From assembly GCA_013177825.1 (NCBI GenBank), contig JABLXX010000002.1, forward strand, positions 186,001-250,000: a stretch of DNA of 64,000 nucleotides, written 5' to 3'. Each line of letters starts with the position of its first letter. Position 1 is the stretch's first letter. Positions 43,960 through 52,928 of this stretch are shown here, one piece after another. Origin of the DNA: Syntrophaceae bacterium (lineage in GTDB: Bacteria > Desulfobacterota > Syntrophia > Syntrophales > PHBD01). Below the pieces are notes generated by a model that made no database searches, was not told the origin of the DNA, and saw only the letters and a list, made by a program, of their open reading frames with translations. A program made the translations under genes and the position numbers.

Positions 43960-44058
43960 GCGAGTCCTTCCGGACCGGTCTCCTGAACTTTTGTTTCGAT
44001 CGTTCCATCCTGTGCGATCCACCGAACAATTCGATGAGCCAGCTGTCAGGGATCCCTT

Positions 44059-47000
44059 TTATCGGATGAAAACCACCGACGTGAGAGCGCCCGGTTTCGT
44101 CTCCATTTCCTGCCGGGCGACCTGAAGGCCCATCAGGACGGCCTCCATGGCGTCGACGGGCAGGGAAGAATCGCCAGCCCGGATCATGAGGACACCGTCG
44201 GGAGTGACCGTCGCCGTCAGCCGGGAGGTCAGGCCGCTTGCCGCGGTCAGGGAGAAGGAAACCGATATCCCCGGGGCCGTGTCGGCAACCCCGGGTGCCG
44301 TCCCGGTCGGTGCCGATGCCGTCCGGGTCAGGGAGAGGGCGGTGCTGTTTTCCCGGACCTGGAACGCGCCTGCGAAGGCGGGTGCCGCTCTTCCGTCCTG
44401 CACAAAGACCGGAAGGGTAGCGGTCCCGGCCATGGAATCGGGTATGGCCGACCCGCCGGTAAGCAGGGTCGTGGTCGGTCCCGCCGTCCGGATGATCACC
44501 GGTGCCAGGAAGGAAGAGGATGCGAAGAAGATGCGCTCATCGCGGTGCCGGAGGTCGGCCGCATGCCCGACGTTCTCCCGCGCCGTCTCGATGACGGCCG
44601 CCAGCAGCATGGTCATGCCGGACGGGTTCACATCGGGCGGGGTCGCGGCGACAACGGTGAGGGTTCCGTTGACGAACCGGAGATGGTAGTTGCTCGACGT
44701 CAGGCCGGACGGATCGATGCTGTAGGTTCCGGCCCGGACGGCTCCCTGGCTCGATCCGCTGTAGGCGAGAAGGCCGCCCAGGACGTTGCTGTTTTCCCCG
44801 TTGACGAAACCGGCATAGGTGACGCCGTTGCCGCCGGAATAGGCAGTTCCGTCGTACAGCTTCCGGTCGTCGTTGGCCGTGACGGTCAGGAGGGCCGGGG
44901 TGATGTCCGCCGAGGCGGTGGCCGTGGAATTGTGGAGCCTGTAGTTGCCGCTGTCCGTGCCGTCCAGGGAGATGTCGGCAACGTGGATGGATTTTCCCGT
45001 TCCGGCATTCTTGTCGTCGAAGTCTGCTTTCTGGCTGAAGGTGACGGTGTCGCCGGTGATGATGTCCGATGACGATCCGGTGACCGCGGCCGCCGTGGTT
45101 CCGTCGTAGACCTTGTCTTTCCCCGTATAGCTGACGGTCACGTCCCTGGGGGTGATCGTGATGGCGGAGGTGCCGTCGCCCTTGATGTCGTATCCCTGCT
45201 GTCCGGAATAAAGGCCGCCGATGGTCACGGAGTATGTTCCGACGTCTTTGCCGTCGGTTGTGTAGACCGCGGTTCCGTAGACCTTGCTTTTGTCGAAATC
45301 GTCCGGCACGTTCGTCCACGCGTACGATCCGTTCTTGATGCCGGTGGTTCCGTCGTACACTCTCGTGCTGCTCGCATCGGACAGGATGATGGTGGCGGGC
45401 GTCATGAAATTCCGGAGGAGGGGATAGGTGCAGCCGTCATAGATGCGCCAGACCTTTCCGGTCTGGCCGGCGTCGTCGATATCCCAGCCGGCGGAGGCAA
45501 ACGTGGCCAGGTTCTTCATCTCGGTGGTGGTCTTGCCGATACCGGCGGCGGATGCCGTCCGGCCCGAGGCTTCCATGTCCCAGAAGCTGCCGGTGACCGT
45601 GCCGCTGTTCGTTCCCACGAGCCCGCCGACTTCGGATGTTCCGCTCACCTTGCCGGTGCTGTAGCTGTTCCTGATGGTTCCGCCGGCAGCGTTCGTCCCC
45701 ACGAGTCCTCCCACGGACGAATTTCCGGCAACCGTTCCGGTGCTGTAGGTGTTGGTTACCTCGCCACTGTTGAGTCCGACGAGCCCGCCGACGGACGATG
45801 TCCCGGTCACACTCCCATTGTTGAAAGAGCCGGTCACGGTGTTCATATTTGATCCGGCAACCCCTCCGACGTCGGAGGTTCCGGTCACAGTGCCGCTGTT
45901 GTAACTGTTTTCGATCCTGCCTCCATTCAATCCCGCGAGCCCGCCGGTTCTTTTGGAACCTATCACCGCGCCGGTGTTCCAGCTGTCTTCGATGGTGCCG
46001 CCCATGTCGTTTTTTCCTGCGAGTCCGCCGGCGTCGTCCAGGTCCGTACCGGGGAGATTTCGAACCTCCCCGCTGTTTCCGCTCCTGGTGATGGACCCGG
46101 AATTCGTGCCGACCAGCCCGCCGATACGGGCCAGGCCGTTCATCGTGCCGGTGTTTTCGCTGCTTGTGATGGCTCCTTCGTTCTGTCCCGCGATGCCGCC
46201 GCCGTCTCCCGTACGGACGGTCACCGTTCCGGAATTGCGGCTGTTGATGATTTTCGCCGTGTTCTTGTCTCTGCTGATTCCCGCGATGCCGCCGACAAAC
46301 ATGTCACCGCTCACCGGGCCGCTGTTGCTGCTGTCGCGGACCGTCCCCCGATTGTCTCCCACGAGGCCGCCGACGTACCCGACCCCCGTCACCTTGCCGT
46401 TGCCGTGACTGCTGCCGGTGATGGTTCCTTCGTTGTATCCCACCAGCCCGCCGGTTCCGTTGTATTCGGCATTCATTTCCACGGTGTTTTTTACCGTGGC
46501 CGTGCTGTGGCTGTTGATCACCTTCCCGAAGTTGCGCCCGACCAGCGCGCCCAGGGATCCCGATCCCGTGATGGTGCCGCCCGACAGTCGGACATTGCGG
46601 ACCTCGCCGCTTGTCCCGACCGCGCCGAACAGGCCGCCGGACGATACCTGGCGATTCTTGATGTAGATGTTCGAGATGGTATGGCCCAGCCCTTCGAAGG
46701 TGCCGGTATAAGGATTCGCATTGTCTCCGATCGGTTCAAAGCCGTAACGGACAGGGGGTTTTTGTATGGTTTCGTTCCAGGTATCGGTTCCCTTGGCGTT
46801 GATGTCGGCTCCCAGGGCGTAGTTTTTCGTGAGATCTCCGTTCATGCCCTGGAGATCGGTCCCGGTGCGGCTTTTTTCGGCGCCCAGGCGGGTGATGACG
46901 GTGAAGATCTTCTCCTCGCCCACGAAGCCGAGGCGGGTGCGGAGGTTCTCGCCCTCAGGCAGGTTGACCCTGGCATTGATGAAATAATCCGCCGTGGTCC

Positions 47001-48324
47001 CGTTGATGACGCCGTCGCTTGCCCCCTGGCCGTACTCCAGGGTGAGCCTGGCCGTTCCGGAGCCGTAGAGATCCCGGTTGATCTCGATGTTGCGGTCGGC
47101 GGAGAGGGTGAGGGTGTTGCCGATCCAGGTGACGTGATCGTTGACGAAGATGTCGCCGTCGCCATCGGCGGCGCCGTTGGAGCTCCGGATCGTGAGGCTG
47201 GTGTTGGCCAGGGCCGCGGTTGCCGCGGCGCCGGTCATGTCGCCGCTGCTTTCGGCGATGGTGAAGTCCCGGGGATCGATGAGCCAGAGGCCCGTGGCGC
47301 CGCGTTCGGCCCGGGTGGTGACCCGGGCGTCGTCCCGGACGGTCACCGTGGCCGCGGAGGTCTCGATGAATCCGCCGTTGCCGCCGTCGGGGGCGGAGGC
47401 GTCGAGGGTTCCGCTGACGACCACGGTTCCCCGGTCCCCGTCGGCCAGGAGGAGGATCCGGCCGGACCGGTTCTCCAGGGTCCTGGCCTCGATGACGCCG
47501 GAGTGGTTCACCACGGCCCGGGTGAGCTCGCCGGCAGCCATGGCCGAGAGGATCACCGTCCCGCCGTCGGCCCGGATCAGCCCGCCGTTTTCGATCAGGG
47601 CGTCCACGGTCCCCTGGGGGATGGTGAAGTTGATGAGGCGGTCCCCGGCAAAGTCGAGGTTCACCCTGTCTCCGGCGGCCATGGCCACCATGCCGCCGGT
47701 GGCCTCAATCTCTCCGGTGTTGGAGATGGCCGGGGAGAGGAAGGCGACATGGCCGCCGTTCGCGGCGGTGATGGTTCCCTCGTTGACGATGCGGCCGGCG
47801 ATCCCGGAAGCGGCAAAGGCATGGTTACCGGCCAGGAAGTCCTCGTCGGTGATGTTGAGGGTGGAGGCCACGAGCCCGCCGACGTTGACCTGGGCGGTGG
47901 GACTGAAGAAGATGCCCGCGGGATTTACGAGGAAGACCCGGCCGTTGGCGGAGAGGCGGCCGTAGATCTGGCTGGGGGTCCGGTCCAGGACCCGGTTGAG
48001 GGCGACGCTGGAGGACCCGGGCTGCCGGAAGGTGACGGAGGCGTCGCGGCCGATGTTGAAGGTGTTCCAGTAGGCGATGAGGCGGTCGGTCTGCTGGGTG
48101 ACGGTCATGGAGGAGCCGGTCCGGGTGATGCCGCCCTGGCCGGAGACGATTCGTCCGCCCGCGGGGAGGGTGTTGGGATCGAGGGCACAGACCGGGGCGG
48201 GTCCCGCCAGGATCATGAAAAAAATCGATACCACAAGGAGCGATCCGGCACCGAGGCCCTGTCTCCTGCCGGCCGCGGGAACGACCGGCTTCTTCCTGCC
48301 GATGTGCATAAGATGTCGTTTCAT
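44059..48324 (-). CDS. Two-partner secretion exoprotein (filamentous-haemagglutinin-like adhesin) with GLUG and MBG/YDG repeats
   Basis: 1421 residues from ATG 48324 (MKRHLMHIGRKK) with AAAGGA upstream. The long signal peptide ends near residue 47 (VCA-LDP). Residues about 55-170 are the TPS domain (GGRIVSGQGGITRTG, LIAYWNTFNIGRDASVTF, FLVNPAGIFFSPTAQVNVGG). A beta-helix region follows. Residues roughly 640-1010 hold about ten GLUG repeats (GGLVGxNxGTITxSxNxGxVTG), then two MBG/YDG units (VYDGTT, SGNYRLHNSTAT, KLYDGTAY, LTSSNYHLRFVNGTLTV). The transporter lies 10 nt upstream. It is exported to the surface; adhesion is the family role. The start of the longer frame at 48741 overlaps the transporter and is not used. 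Confidence 0.92.
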   Translation of the reverse strand: MKRHLMHIGRKKPVVPAAGRRQGLGAGSLLVVSIFFMILAGPAPVCALDPNTLPAGGRIVSGQGGITRTGSSMTVTQQTDRLIAYWNTFNIGRDASVTFRQPGSSSVALNRVLDRTPSQIYGRLSANGRVFLVNPAGIFFSPTAQVNVGGLVASTLNITDEDFLAGNHAFAASGIAGRIVNEGTITAANGGHVAFLSPAISNTGEIEATGGMVAMAAGDRVNLDFAGDRLINFTIPQGTVDALIENGGLIRADGGTVILSAMAAGELTRAVVNHSGVIEARTLENRSGRILLLADGDRGTVVVSGTLDASAPDGGNGGFIETSAATVTVRDDARVTTRAERGATGLWLIDPRDFTIAESSGDMTGAAATAALANTSLTIRSSNGAADGDGDIFVNDHVTWIGNTLTLSADRNIEINRDLYGSGTARLTLEYGQGASDGVINGTTADYFINARVNLPEGENLRTRLGFVGEEKIFTVITRLGAEKSRTGTDLQGMNGDLTKNYALGADINAKGTDTWNETIQKPPVRYGFEPIGDNANPYTGTFEGLGHTISNIYIKNRQVSSGGLFGAVGTSGEVRNVRLSGGTITGSGSLGALVGRNFGKVINSHSTATVKNTVEMNAEYNGTGGLVGYNEGTITGSSHGNGKVTGVGYVGGLVGDNRGTVRDSSNSGPVSGDMFVGGIAGISRDKNTAKIINSRNSGTVTVRTGDGGGIAGQNEGAITSSENTGTMNGLARIGGLVGTNSGSITRSGNSGEVRNLPGTDLDDAGGLAGKNDMGGTIEDSWNTGAVIGSKRTGGLAGLNGGRIENSYNSGTVTGTSDVGGVAGSNMNTVTGSFNNGSVTGTSSVGGLVGLNSGEVTNTYSTGTVAGNSSVGGLVGTNAAGGTIRNSYSTGKVSGTSEVGGLVGTNSGTVTGSFWDMEASGRTASAAGIGKTTTEMKNLATFASAGWDIDDAGQTGKVWRIYDGCTYPLLRNFMTPATIILSDASSTRVYDGTTGIKNGSYAWTNVPDDFDKSKVYGTAVYTTDGKDVGTYSVTIGGLYSGQQGYDIKGDGTSAITITPRDVTVSYTGKDKVYDGTTAAAVTGSSSDIITGDTVTFSQKADFDDKNAGTGKSIHVADISLDGTDSGNYRLHNSTATASADITPALLTVTANDDRKLYDGTAYSGGNGVTYAGFVNGENSNVLGGLLAYSGSSQGAVRAGTYSIDPSGLTSSNYHLRFVNGTLTVVAATPPDVNPSGMTMLLAAVIETARENVGHAADLRHRDERIFFASSSFLAPVIIRTAGPTTTLLTGGSAIPDSMAGTATLPVFVQDGRAAPAFAGAFQVRENSTALSLTRTASAPTGTAPGVADTAPGISVSFSLTAASGLTSRLTATVTPDGVLMIRAGDSSLPVDAMEAVLMGLQVARQEMETKPGALTSVVFIR

Positions 48325-48334
48325 ATCGATTCCT

Positions 48335-50077
48335 TTAGAAAAAGAGCATGAACTCGAGGCCGAAGCGGCCGTTCGAGTCGAGATTCTCGGCATCCAGTCC
48401 GGTGGTGCTGCGCCCGTCGTTTTCGCCGATCCTGTGCGCGTAGTAGGCGCGCAGGCTGTACAGGCCGGATTTCCCCACCTGGATTCCGAGACCCGCGCCG
48501 GAGAGCCGGTATTCGTTTTTGCCGGTCGCGTTTGTGATGGCCCCCGGCCAGAGGTCCTTGTAGAGCCGGATCCAGCCGGTATCGATGAACCCGATGAGCT
48601 GTGCGGCGGCCCAGGGAGGCGTGAACGGCAGGGCCAGGCGGGTCTCGAAGGTGAGGATGTGCCCCTCCGATCCGCAGGCCTCCAGTCCCGAGTAGGCCCG
48701 GACGCCGGAATCGCCACCGAGATGAAACTGGTGCGCGGCATCGAGATTGTCCGAGGCGAATTGACCCCGAACCCATCCGAAAAGGGAGACCAGGCGGTTC
48801 AGGTTCTGGAGGCGCGACAGCGAATAGTTCAGCTTGAAGGCCCCGCCACTCACTCCGGGGCCCGCGTCATCGTCGGATTCGTCGTCGGCGTTTCCCGACA
48901 GGTCCGCACGGGTCGCCGACACCGAGAGCAGGGCGTCCGTCCGTCCGCCGCCCCGGAAGGCATCGGCGAGGTTGCCCGACAGGAAAAGGCCCGCCGAGGA
49001 TACCCGCCTGTCGCTGATGTTGACGCCGGCGGCCTCCGATCCCAGGATCTGATACTCCAGCTCCAGGCCCGTCCGGACGTCGGCGCGGCGGGAGCGGAGC
49101 AGGGGATATTCGAACTTCGCACCGATGACGTCACCCCGGAATTTCATGTCGAGGGATGCAAATTCTTCCCCGGGCCTGCCGGCCAGACTGATATAGGACA
49201 GGGTCCCGTTCCATCCGGTCGATCCGAAAGGGATGCTGTAATAGACGGCGGCTCCGATCGAGCGTTCGGCACCCATCGCGAGGAGCCTGATCCTGTCGCC
49301 GATTCTCAGGGGATCGTTGGCGGCGATCATGCCGAATCCCTGCAACGCTCCGGTGTGCCGTGAGCCGAAGCTGTTGCCGATCAGCGACCCCTGGAAGATC
49401 GGCCCTTCGGAGGCATGGACGGCGATCCGGGTTGTGCCCGGCGTCTCCGCCGGCTCCAGGGAGACCCGGGCGCTGATGCCGGGCAGATCGTTCATGAGGA
49501 GGGCCGCCCGCTCGACGTCCTCCATCCGGGCGGAGCCGTCCGCCGGCAGGGCCCGTTCGACGATTCCCTTGAGGAGGGAGGGGCGGATCCGGTGGGGGCC
49601 CTGCATGTCGATCCGGACCTGCCCGTCGAATCGCCCGGCGAGGATGGCAATCTCGACGATTCCCTCCGTGATGTCCTGCCGGGGAAGGTAGGCCCGGGCC
49701 AGGAACAGGTCTTTCTTTTCCCGGAGGTAATTGGTGACGAGGGCTGCCGTCCGCTGCAGGTCGGCCATCCCCATCCGTTTCCCGATGCTGTCTTTAACCA
49801 GGGCCTGCAGTTCGGCCTCCCCGACGATCCCTGCGGCGCCGGTGAAGCGGAACTTCCTGACCGGGACCCTGATCCCCGAATCCTTCACGGGGCCTTCATC
49901 GGTTTTTTTCTCCCGGTCCATCGTGGGCGGCGGCAGGCGGTCAGGAACGGGTGAAACGGACTGCTTCCATTCCTTGAGCAGCGTTCCGGGATCGGGGGGA
50001 GAAACGGCGGCTGCCGTACCGCACAGCAGGATGGCGACCAGGACCGGGCACAGAAAAAGAAATGGCGTATGTTTCAT
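48335..50077 (-). CDS. Two-partner secretion outer-membrane transporter (FhaC/ShlB type)
   Basis: About 580 residues from ATG 50077 (MKHTPFLFLCP). A signal peptide runs to about residue 24. A POTRA_2 domain follows (VPVRKFRFTGAAGIVGEAELQALVKDSIG...YLPRQDITEGIVEIAILAG), then a second POTRA-like region and a 16-strand-type barrel from about 210. The L6 tip motif is SGVRAYSG (family VRGY/VRAY). The chain ends in Phe (EFMLFF), as outer-membrane proteins do. It secretes the adhesin encoded 10 nt downstream. The 304-base gap 50078-50381 upstream shows no convincing promoter. Confidence 0.93.
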   Translation of the reverse strand: MKHTPFLFLCPVLVAILLCGTAAAVSPPDPGTLLKEWKQSVSPVPDRLPPPTMDREKKTDEGPVKDSGIRVPVRKFRFTGAAGIVGEAELQALVKDSIGKRMGMADLQRTAALVTNYLREKKDLFLARAYLPRQDITEGIVEIAILAGRFDGQVRIDMQGPHRIRPSLLKGIVERALPADGSARMEDVERAALLMNDLPGISARVSLEPAETPGTTRIAVHASEGPIFQGSLIGNSFGSRHTGALQGFGMIAANDPLRIGDRIRLLAMGAERSIGAAVYYSIPFGSTGWNGTLSYISLAGRPGEEFASLDMKFRGDVIGAKFEYPLLRSRRADVRTGLELEYQILGSEAAGVNISDRRVSSAGLFLSGNLADAFRGGGRTDALLSVSATRADLSGNADDESDDDAGPGVSGGAFKLNYSLSRLQNLNRLVSLFGWVRGQFASDNLDAAHQFHLGGDSGVRAYSGLEACGSEGHILTFETRLALPFTPPWAAAQLIGFIDTGWIRLYKDLWPGAITNATGKNEYRLSGAGLGIQVGKSGLYSLRAYYAHRIGENDGRSTTGLDAENLDSNGRFGLEFMLFF

Positions 50078-50381
50078 AAAGGCTCCGTCTTTCCTGCAGG
50101 CAAACCCGCATCGGATGAAGTTCTCTTCGCGGGGCGCGGGCGCCGCGGATCTCAAGATGTCGAATGGTCGGGATGACAGGGAAGGGTGGAATATGTCGGG
50201 ACGACAGATAGGGTGAAATCAACAGGGAGACAACGCCTGATAATCTTGTACGGAATTCTTATTTGCTTTAGGTGTTAAGAAGTTACCGTTACCTTGTAAA
50301 AGTGGATGAAATGCAGGGCCACTTTCGGTATCGTGGATGTGTTTCCGAAACCGCCGAAGATGAGGAGGCCGGACCCCGCCG

Positions 50382-51182
50382 ATGCAATCGCGGTATTTCG
50401 AGATCTCTGCTCACAGCCGTCGCCTGGCCGTCCAGGCCGTCGGGACGGCCGGCACCCCGGCCCGACGGAACAGCCCTCCACTTGTTTTTCTCCACGAAGG
50501 ACTCGGCAGCATCGGCCAGTGGCGGGATTTCCCCGAGACCCTCTGTGCCCGGACGGAAACGGCGGGATTCGTGTACGACCGGCTCGGACACGGCCGCTCC
50601 GATCCGCTTCCCGCTCCCCGGACGGTCCGCTATCTCCACGAAGAGGCCCTGGACGTCCTGCCGGCGGTGCTGGATGCGCTGGCTCTGGACCGGCCGGTCC
50701 TCGTGGGTCACAGTGACGGCGGAACCATCGCCCTCCTCTTCGCGGCGGAGTACCCGAACCGGGTCCGGGGGGTGATCACCGAGGCGGCCCATGTCTTCGT
50801 CGAAGAGGAGACCCTCCGGGGGATCCGGGAGGCCGTGGAGCTCTACCGGACCACGGATCTGCGGGAGCGGATGGCCCGCTACCACGGGGACAAGGTTGAC
50901 GCCGTCTTCTCCGGCTGGGCCGATACCTGGCTGTCGGCGGAGTTCCGGCACTGGAACGTCGAGTCTTTCCTCCCCCGCGTCTCCTGCCCGCTCCTGGTCA
51001 TCCAGGGAGCCGACGACCGGTACGGAACGCCGGGCCAGGTGGATGCCATCGTCTGTCAGGCCGCCGACCCGGCGGAGGCGCTCCTCCTTCCCGACTGCGG
51101 CCACATCCCCCATCAGCAGGCCCGCGACCGGGTCCTCGAGGCCATGACCCGGTTCATCCGGTCGCTTCCCGGGACGGCCTGA
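50382..51182 (+). CDS. Alpha/beta-hydrolase
   Basis: 266 residues. It has PPLVFLHEGLGSIGQW (HEGLG instead of the common HGxxG), DRLGHGRSDPL, the nucleophile Ser in VGHSDGGTIAL, the Asp in GADDRYG and the His in CGHIPHQQARD. The HEGLGS pattern and SDGG elbow are found in a subgroup often called MhpC-like hydrolases. The substrate is unknown. GAGGAGG lies about 15 nt before the ATG. Confidence 0.88.
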   Translation: MQSRYFEISAHSRRLAVQAVGTAGTPARRNSPPLVFLHEGLGSIGQWRDFPETLCARTETAGFVYDRLGHGRSDPLPAPRTVRYLHEEALDVLPAVLDALALDRPVLVGHSDGGTIALLFAAEYPNRVRGVITEAAHVFVEEETLRGIREAVELYRTTDLRERMARYHGDKVDAVFSGWADTWLSAEFRHWNVESFLPRVSCPLLVIQGADDRYGTPGQVDAIVCQAADPAEALLLPDCGHIPHQQARDRVLEAMTRFIRSLPGTA

Positions 51183-51311
51183 TGCCCCGGGGAATGGCAC
51201 AGACCCTCTTTGTCGGGAAGACAGTTGATCTTCATGAAAAACTGGTGATATAAGAAAATCTCCGAAGCCCTCTGCCTCGGAATCCCGTGTCGACGACAAA
51301 AGGAGTATCCC

Positions 51312-52613
51312 ATGACCGGGTCGTCCCGAAAGCGCTGCAGTCTTCTCCTGGCCTGTCTGATCCTCCTCCTGGGGATGACGGCCTGCGCCGAGGTCAAGGT
51401 AAACACCCTCCCGACGCCGCCCCCGACCGCAAAGCTGCGGGTCTTCTTCCTGCCGGTTTCCGACGCCCTTTCCGGCAGGATGTATTGGGCGACGTCCCAC
51501 AAGGATTACGCAGAGAGCATGGTCAAGCCGCTGGGGCGATTCCTGCAGGCCACGGGAATTTACGCAATTGTTCCTCAGAGTGATGTGGATGGCGTCCTGA
51601 TGGGACAGGATCCCGAGCGCATATTATGGCAGCGCAACGGATGGGAGGCTGCCAGGAAAGTCGGACGGGCTCTGCACGCTGATTACGTTGTCGTAGCCCG
51701 CCGGGGCTTCCAGGGATTTTTCTTCTTCCAGACGCTCTGGATCAATCTCGAGACGGGCAAGGTCTTCGAGAGCAAGGACCATCCGGGGACCTTCCTGATG
51801 GGGACGGGCAGCCACAAGGAGGAATTCCGGAAAATCGTCCGCCAGACCTATTTCGAAGTCTTTCGTCAGGCCAAGGGGGATCTCCTGGCCACGGCGATCC
51901 GGAAGGGACGGACCATGGAGCGGATGGGGCCGCCGGGGATGCAGGCCTTGCCCGCGACCGAAGCGAGGCATGAGAAAGAGCAGCCCCCGAAAACGCCGGC
52001 GGTTGTGGCGGCGGCGCCCAAAAGAGTGCCGCCGGACAGGCCGGGAAAAGATGTGAGGAAAAGGGAGAAGGCGCCTTCATCCCCTGAACCGGTCGTCGAT
52101 GTGAAGAAGCCGTCTCCGCCTTCCTCCGAAGTTCCCGCCATGACGGACCGGCGACAGGCGGCTATGCAGGACCGCGAGTGGATGCCCATGATGCAATCCG
52201 CCCCGGAGTTAGGAAAAACGCGCCTGGTCGTCTATGATCTGGAGACGACCCAGCCCATGCAGGTTGCGGGCCTGATCATTACGGAGGCACTCCGGGAGGA
52301 GATTTACAAGATCGGCTCCTTCGATCTGGTCAACCGGGAGGACCTGACCCGGGCCATGGACGAGTTGAAACTGCAGCAGTCCGGCCTGGTCCGGGAAAAG
52401 GACGCCGTGAAGATGGGCCGCTGGCTGGCGGCAAGGCAGTCCGTCACGGGTCGTCTGGGATCGCTCGGAAGCACAACGGTCCTGCAGACGAAACGGACCG
52501 ACATCGAGACGATGGGGACGCTCTCCATCGGTTCCCTCAAGGCCCCGATCGGCCGTGAGGAGGATCTTCTCAACGAACTTCCGGATCTGGCAAAGAAACT
52601 CACACAGAAGTAG
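51312..52613 (+). CDS. Lipoprotein with a CsgG-like C-terminal domain
   Basis: 433 residues. The lipobox LLGMTAC puts the lipidated Cys at position 25. Residues 40-200 form a first domain (LRVFFLPVSDALSG...ADYVVVARRGFQGFFFFQTLWINLETGKVFE) reminiscent of CsgG/TolB-N-like folds. A Pro/Lys-rich linker (210-285) follows, then a second CsgG-like domain (TRLVVYDLETTQPMQVAGLIITEALREEIYKIGSFDLVNREDL...ARQSVTGRLGSLG). CsgG relatives sit in the outer membrane and help export or sense envelope state. Whether this one forms a pore is not shown. AAAGGAG lies upstream. Single gene. Confidence 0.85.
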   Translation: MTGSSRKRCSLLLACLILLLGMTACAEVKVNTLPTPPPTAKLRVFFLPVSDALSGRMYWATSHKDYAESMVKPLGRFLQATGIYAIVPQSDVDGVLMGQDPERILWQRNGWEAARKVGRALHADYVVVARRGFQGFFFFQTLWINLETGKVFESKDHPGTFLMGTGSHKEEFRKIVRQTYFEVFRQAKGDLLATAIRKGRTMERMGPPGMQALPATEARHEKEQPPKTPAVVAAAPKRVPPDRPGKDVRKREKAPSSPEPVVDVKKPSPPSSEVPAMTDRRQAAMQDREWMPMMQSAPELGKTRLVVYDLETTQPMQVAGLIITEALREEIYKIGSFDLVNREDLTRAMDELKLQQSGLVREKDAVKMGRWLAARQSVTGRLGSLGSTTVLQTKRTDIETMGTLSIGSLKAPIGREEDLLNELPDLAKKLTQK

Positions 52614-52642
52614 CCTGTAAAGAACCGTTGTCCGAAACCATT

Positions 52643-52664
52643 CCCGGGCCGTTGGCGGCCCGGG
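52643..52664. other. GC-rich hairpin in a 315-base gap
   Basis: CCCGGGCCG-TTGG-CGGCCCGGG is a perfect 9-bp hairpin 29 nt after the lipoprotein stop. It has no following T-run. The rest of the gap 52614-52928 shows only the AAAAGGAGG before the next gene; I see no gene in it. Confidence 0.5.
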
Positions 52665-52928
52665 TGCAATTCGCGCTCGTCATCCCGCTCCCGTTGCCTC
52701 CTTCGCGCCCTCACCGCTCTGGTTTTGCAGCCGGCATCTCTCATTTATTCTCGGAGTTGTCTCAAAACGGATTTTCTGAGGGGGACTCCCGGCCGAAAAT
52801 CCCGAATATCGCAGACAGAAAGGAGGTGAGCCCGCCCGGGCCGCATCAGGGCGGCCATCCGTGAAGCTCGGGTTGCCACCAGGGGAACCGGAAAAGAGGA
52901 CGTCTTTTTTTCCGCAAAAGGAGGGATT

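Noticed and set aside
45500-46700. Regularly spaced similar DNA segments resembling a repeat array
   Set aside because: They translate to GLUG protein repeats in frame; unit lengths vary and there are no constant repeats with unique spacers, so it is not CRISPR.
46405-48351. A 648-codon plus-strand frame opposite the adhesin gene
   Set aside because: It is low-complexity Gly/Asp/Val-rich, the mirror of the adhesin repeats, and covers a region with clear TPS and GLUG motifs on the minus strand.
52643-52664. Intrinsic terminator after the CsgG-like lipoprotein
   Set aside because: The hairpin is strong but no T-run follows on either strand, so it is listed only as a hairpin.
52829-52864. Twelve-codon leader peptide before the CoA-transferase pair
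   Set aside because: A good AGGAGG abuts the GTG with no spacing, so ribosomes could not start there, and the peptide has no regulatory codon pattern.
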